Source of the DNA: a bacterium | GTDB lineage: Bacteria > Chloroflexota > Dormibacteria > UBA8260 > Bog-877 | NCBI GenBank assembly: GCA_021817185.1 | Contig: JAKAVU010000027.1 | Coordinates: 1-15,186 of the forward strand | Reading direction: 5' to 3' | Length of the DNA stretch: 15,186 nt | Shown: positions 13,458 through 15,186 of the stretch, piece after piece | Numbering within the stretch: the first letter of the stretch is position 1 | Layout of the letters: every line of letters starts with the position of its first letter | Position numbers and translations under genes: made by a program | Notes under the pieces: generated by a model | Databases searched by the model: none | Seen by the model: only the letters and a program-made list of their open reading frames with translations | Told to the model about the DNA's origin: nothing

Positions 13458-14334
13458 GGCTGGGCCAGAGCCGACCCTCGTCGAACGGATACCACTGCTC
13501 CGGCCAGCGCCGCACCGCCGCTTCGAACACGTCCAAAATGGGGCGCAGCGCCTGCGCGGGTTCCTGGTCGCGGGTCACGTAGGTGGGGGGGTGAACCTCC
13601 ACCAGATACCCGCCGGATGGGGAGCGGACGGCCACGACCGCGACCAGCGGGCAGCCCGTGCGCGCCGCCAGCAGTGCCGGGGCGGAGGAGAACCTGGTCC
13701 TGCAGCCCAGAAAGTCCACCTCCACGGCGGGGGTCGCGCCGGGAATGTCAGCCAGCAGGGCGACCCATCCCCCGGAGTGGATGGTCTTGAGCAGGCTCCG
13801 TGCGGACGAATTCGCCAGGACCGCGTGCAGCCCGATCTGGGCGCGCGCCCAGACCACCAGATCACGCAGCACCGGGTTGCCCGCCTCGTCCATGACCGCG
13901 GTCAAGGGGACTCCCCGGGCGAGCGCGTAGGCCCCTCCGGCGTCCCAGGCCCCCAGATGGGCCAGCACCAGCACCCCGCCTCTGCCCTCGGCCCTGAGGT
14001 GCAGCACCTGGTCCTCCCCGAAGCCCCGGAAGGCTGGCAGCAGCCGCTCCCGCGGAAGCCGGTGAACCCAGAGGAAGTCGATGGCGGTGCGCGAGTACTC
14101 GCAGAAGCTGCGGCGCGCGAGGCGGCGCCGCTGCCCACGTTCGAGGTCGGGAAAGACCAGTCGGAAGTTGGCGATGGTGGCGCGGCGGCGGGCGGGCAGC
14201 AGGGCGAAGGCGGCATTGCCCACCGCGTCGGCTAAGCGATAGCGGGCAGGCCCGACCAGATGCAGCAGGCCGGCGGTGGCGTCGAGCCCCAGGCGCAGGG
14301 GCAGGAGCGGCTTTGGAGCCTCGCTGTCAGGCAT
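13447..14334 (-). CDS. LpxL/HtrB/PatA-like membrane acyltransferase
   Basis: 295 residues. The HX4D catalytic motif is H126-LGAW-D131 in VLVLAHLGAWDAGG. Upstream, RATIANFRLVFPDL and FCEYSRTAIDFLWVHRL, and downstream, SLLKTIHSGGWVALLADIPG and VDFLGCRTRFSSAPALLAARTGCPLV, are typical of the lysophospholipid acyltransferase/LpxL group. In actinobacteria the same family includes PatA, which acylates phosphatidylinositol mannosides; with a GT4 gene next door that reading is plausible, and lipid A synthesis is less likely without other lpx genes in view. ATG 14334 was chosen: a GACAAT -10-like box lies exactly 6 nt upstream, suggesting a leaderless start. A longer frame upstream is low-complexity shadow. 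First gene of the operon that ends with fumC. Confidence 0.88.
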   Translation of the reverse strand: MPDSEAPKPLLPLRLGLDATAGLLHLVGPARYRLADAVGNAAFALLPARRRATIANFRLVFPDLERGQRRRLARRSFCEYSRTAIDFLWVHRLPRERLLPAFRGFGEDQVLHLRAEGRGGVLVLAHLGAWDAGGAYALARGVPLTAVMDEAGNPVLRDLVVWARAQIGLHAVLANSSARSLLKTIHSGGWVALLADIPGATPAVEVDFLGCRTRFSSAPALLAARTGCPLVAVVAVRSPSGGYLVEVHPPTYVTRDQEPAQALRPILDVFEAAVRRWPEQWYPFDEGRLWPSRDS

Positions 14335-14340
14335 CTCCGG

Positions 14341-14346
14341 ATTGTC
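14341..14346 (-). promoter_or_regulatory. -10 box candidate for the lipid/fumarase operon
   Basis: GACAAT on the minus strand, five of six matches to TATAAT-type boxes of the TACAAT kind. It is 6 nt from ATG 14334, the same spacing as at the regulator promoter. No clear -35 box. Suggests leaderless transcription. Confidence 0.45.
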
Positions 14347-14670
14347 GCAACTGGACGGGGGCGGCCCGGGACATGTACTGAGCGACCCGTGGTCGTGATG
14401 CAGTGCGCCAGCTCTGGTGAGTCGGAGCGGTTCCGATGCTTTGCGGGCGATCCGGCACTCGGGTGAGCCGGCAGTCGCGGCGGGTGCGGCCGGCAAGCCA
14501 CACCGGTCACGGTGGCCCGCCGCGGACCACGGCTCGAACTGGGAACAAAGCGGCGATGGGGGATCACGGCGTCGCCTTGGCGCGCGGACTCGATCCGCGG
14601 TCGCCAACCCGGGGCACCCCCACTCGGTCCCGGGACGATCCGGACGCAGGGTCAGAAGCTTGCGCTGTCC

Positions 14671-14676
14671 TAAGGT
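14671..14676 (+). promoter_or_regulatory. -10 box candidate (TANNNT) for the YyaL-like gene
   Basis: TAAGGT lies 6 nt before GTG 14683 and fits TANNNT. The same bases also offer a Shine-Dalgarno-like AAGGTGGAGG, so either reading is possible. Confidence 0.3.
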
Positions 14677-14682
14677 GGAGGC

Positions 14683-15186
14683 GTGAACCGCTTGGGGCAG
14701 GAAGCCAGCCTCTATCTCAGGCAGCACCAGGCCAATCCCGTGGACTGGTATCCCTGGGGGGAGGAGGCCTTCGCGCGTGCCCGGGCGGAGGACCGCCCGA
14801 TCCTGCTCAGCGTGGGGTATTCGGCCTGCCACTGGTGCCATGTGATGGCCCATGAGTGCTTCGAGAACGAGGAGCTGGCGGCACTCCAGAACCGCCTCTT
14901 CGTCTCCATCAAGGTCGATCGCGAGGAGCGTCCCGATGTCGACCGCGTGTACATGGAGGCGCTCCAGGCACTGACCGGCTCCGGCGGCTGGCCGATGACC
15001 ATGTTCCTGTTCCCCGACGGCCGTCCCTTCTTCGGCGGCACCTACTTCCCCGCCCGGGACTCCGCCGGGCTGCCGGGCTTCGGGCGGGTCCTGGAGGCGG
15101 TGGCGGAGCTGTACAGGACGCGGCGCTCGGACGCTGACCGGGTGGCGGCGCAGCTCCGCGAGGCGCTCATCGCCCAGCCCATCCCT
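14683..15186 (+). CDS. YyaL/DUF255 thioredoxin-domain protein (3' end outside window)
   Basis: 168 codons of a protein usually near 670 residues. The N-terminus [21 protein letters not shown] is the hallmark of the family. It is followed by the thioredoxin-like active site [15 protein letters not shown] (CxxC), then [43 protein letters not shown]. The family (bacterial YyaL, human SSP411/SPATA20) joins a thioredoxin fold to an (alpha/alpha)6 barrel like N-acylglucosamine epimerase; its substrate is unknown. GTG 14683 was chosen because it gives the usual short lead before the LYLxQH motif and has AAGGTGG upstream. Confidence 0.93.
   Translation, partial: MNRLGQEASLYLRQHQANPVDWYPWGEEAFARARAEDRPILLSVGYSACHWCHVMAHECFENEELAALQNRLFVSIKVDREERPDVDRVYMEALQALTGSGGWPMTMFLFPDGRPFFGGTYFPARDSAGLPGFGRVLEAVAELYRTRRSDADRVAAQLREALIAQPIP

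Larger units (their letters stand above)
14335..14682. other. Divergent promoter region, no gene
   Basis: About 350 nt separating the acyltransferase operon (minus) from the YyaL-like gene (plus). I see no tRNA, small ORF with a motif, or clear terminator. It should contain both promoters; only -10 candidates at each edge are visible. Confidence 0.5.

Noticed and set aside
14335..14853. N-terminal extension of the acyltransferase frame
   Set aside because: It overlaps the YyaL-like gene in antisense, is low complexity, and the family length fits the start at 14334.
1..15186. CRISPR array, tRNA or rRNA genes
   Set aside because: No regularly spaced direct repeats and no cloverleaf or rRNA signature seen on either strand.

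Overview
The window is GC-rich (roughly two thirds G+C by eye) bacterial chromosome. Gene content (a Cgi121-like protein, a DUF6431 remnant, TANNNT-type -10 boxes placed about 6 nt before start codons, many GTG starts) suggests a high-GC soil lineage such as Actinomycetota, Chloroflexota or Candidatus Dormibacterota. I cannot fix the phylum from the sequence alone.

Layout. (1) 1-650, minus: the 5' part of a TetR-family regulator with its own promoter and a near-perfect 22-bp operator. The operator lies inside the tail of a truncated DUF6431 (zinc-ribbon, transposon-associated) gene. (2) 651-1006: apparently non-coding. (3) 1007-8397: the centrepiece. A plus-strand pair (polytopic NnrS/heme-copper-oxidase-like protein, then a type II NADH dehydrogenase) converges on a ten-gene minus-strand operon: SufR-like HTH regulator, DUF59 Fe-S assembly factor, DUF2249 protein, cupin-hemerythrin fusion, OsmC-DUF2249 fusion, 70-residue unknown, Rieske ferredoxin, seven-iron ferredoxin, Cgi121-like protein, CopD-like membrane protein. 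The outer ends of both operons carry the same 16-bp operator, CACTACARRTGTYGTG, next to the promoter. The two operons therefore look like one regulon bounded by its own operators.

(4) 8398-9308: about 0.9 kb without a recognisable gene but with several inverted repeats. (5) 9309-14334, minus: a five-gene overlapping operon. In transcription order it encodes an LpxL/PatA-like acyltransferase, a GT4 glycosyltransferase, a DegV fatty-acid-binding protein, a divergent PlsY-like acyltransferase and class II fumarase. The first four suggest membrane glycolipid or phospholipid synthesis; fumarase is coupled to the end. (6) 14683-15186, plus: the start of a YyaL/DUF255 thioredoxin-domain protein.

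Working model (inference): region 3 is a nitric oxide or redox stress module. The SufR-like protein senses damage through an Fe-S cluster and represses both operons. On derepression, hemerythrin, DUF2249 and OsmC domains, ferredoxins and DUF59 bind, reduce or repair, while NDH-2 and the NnrS-like membrane protein supply or use electrons at the membrane.
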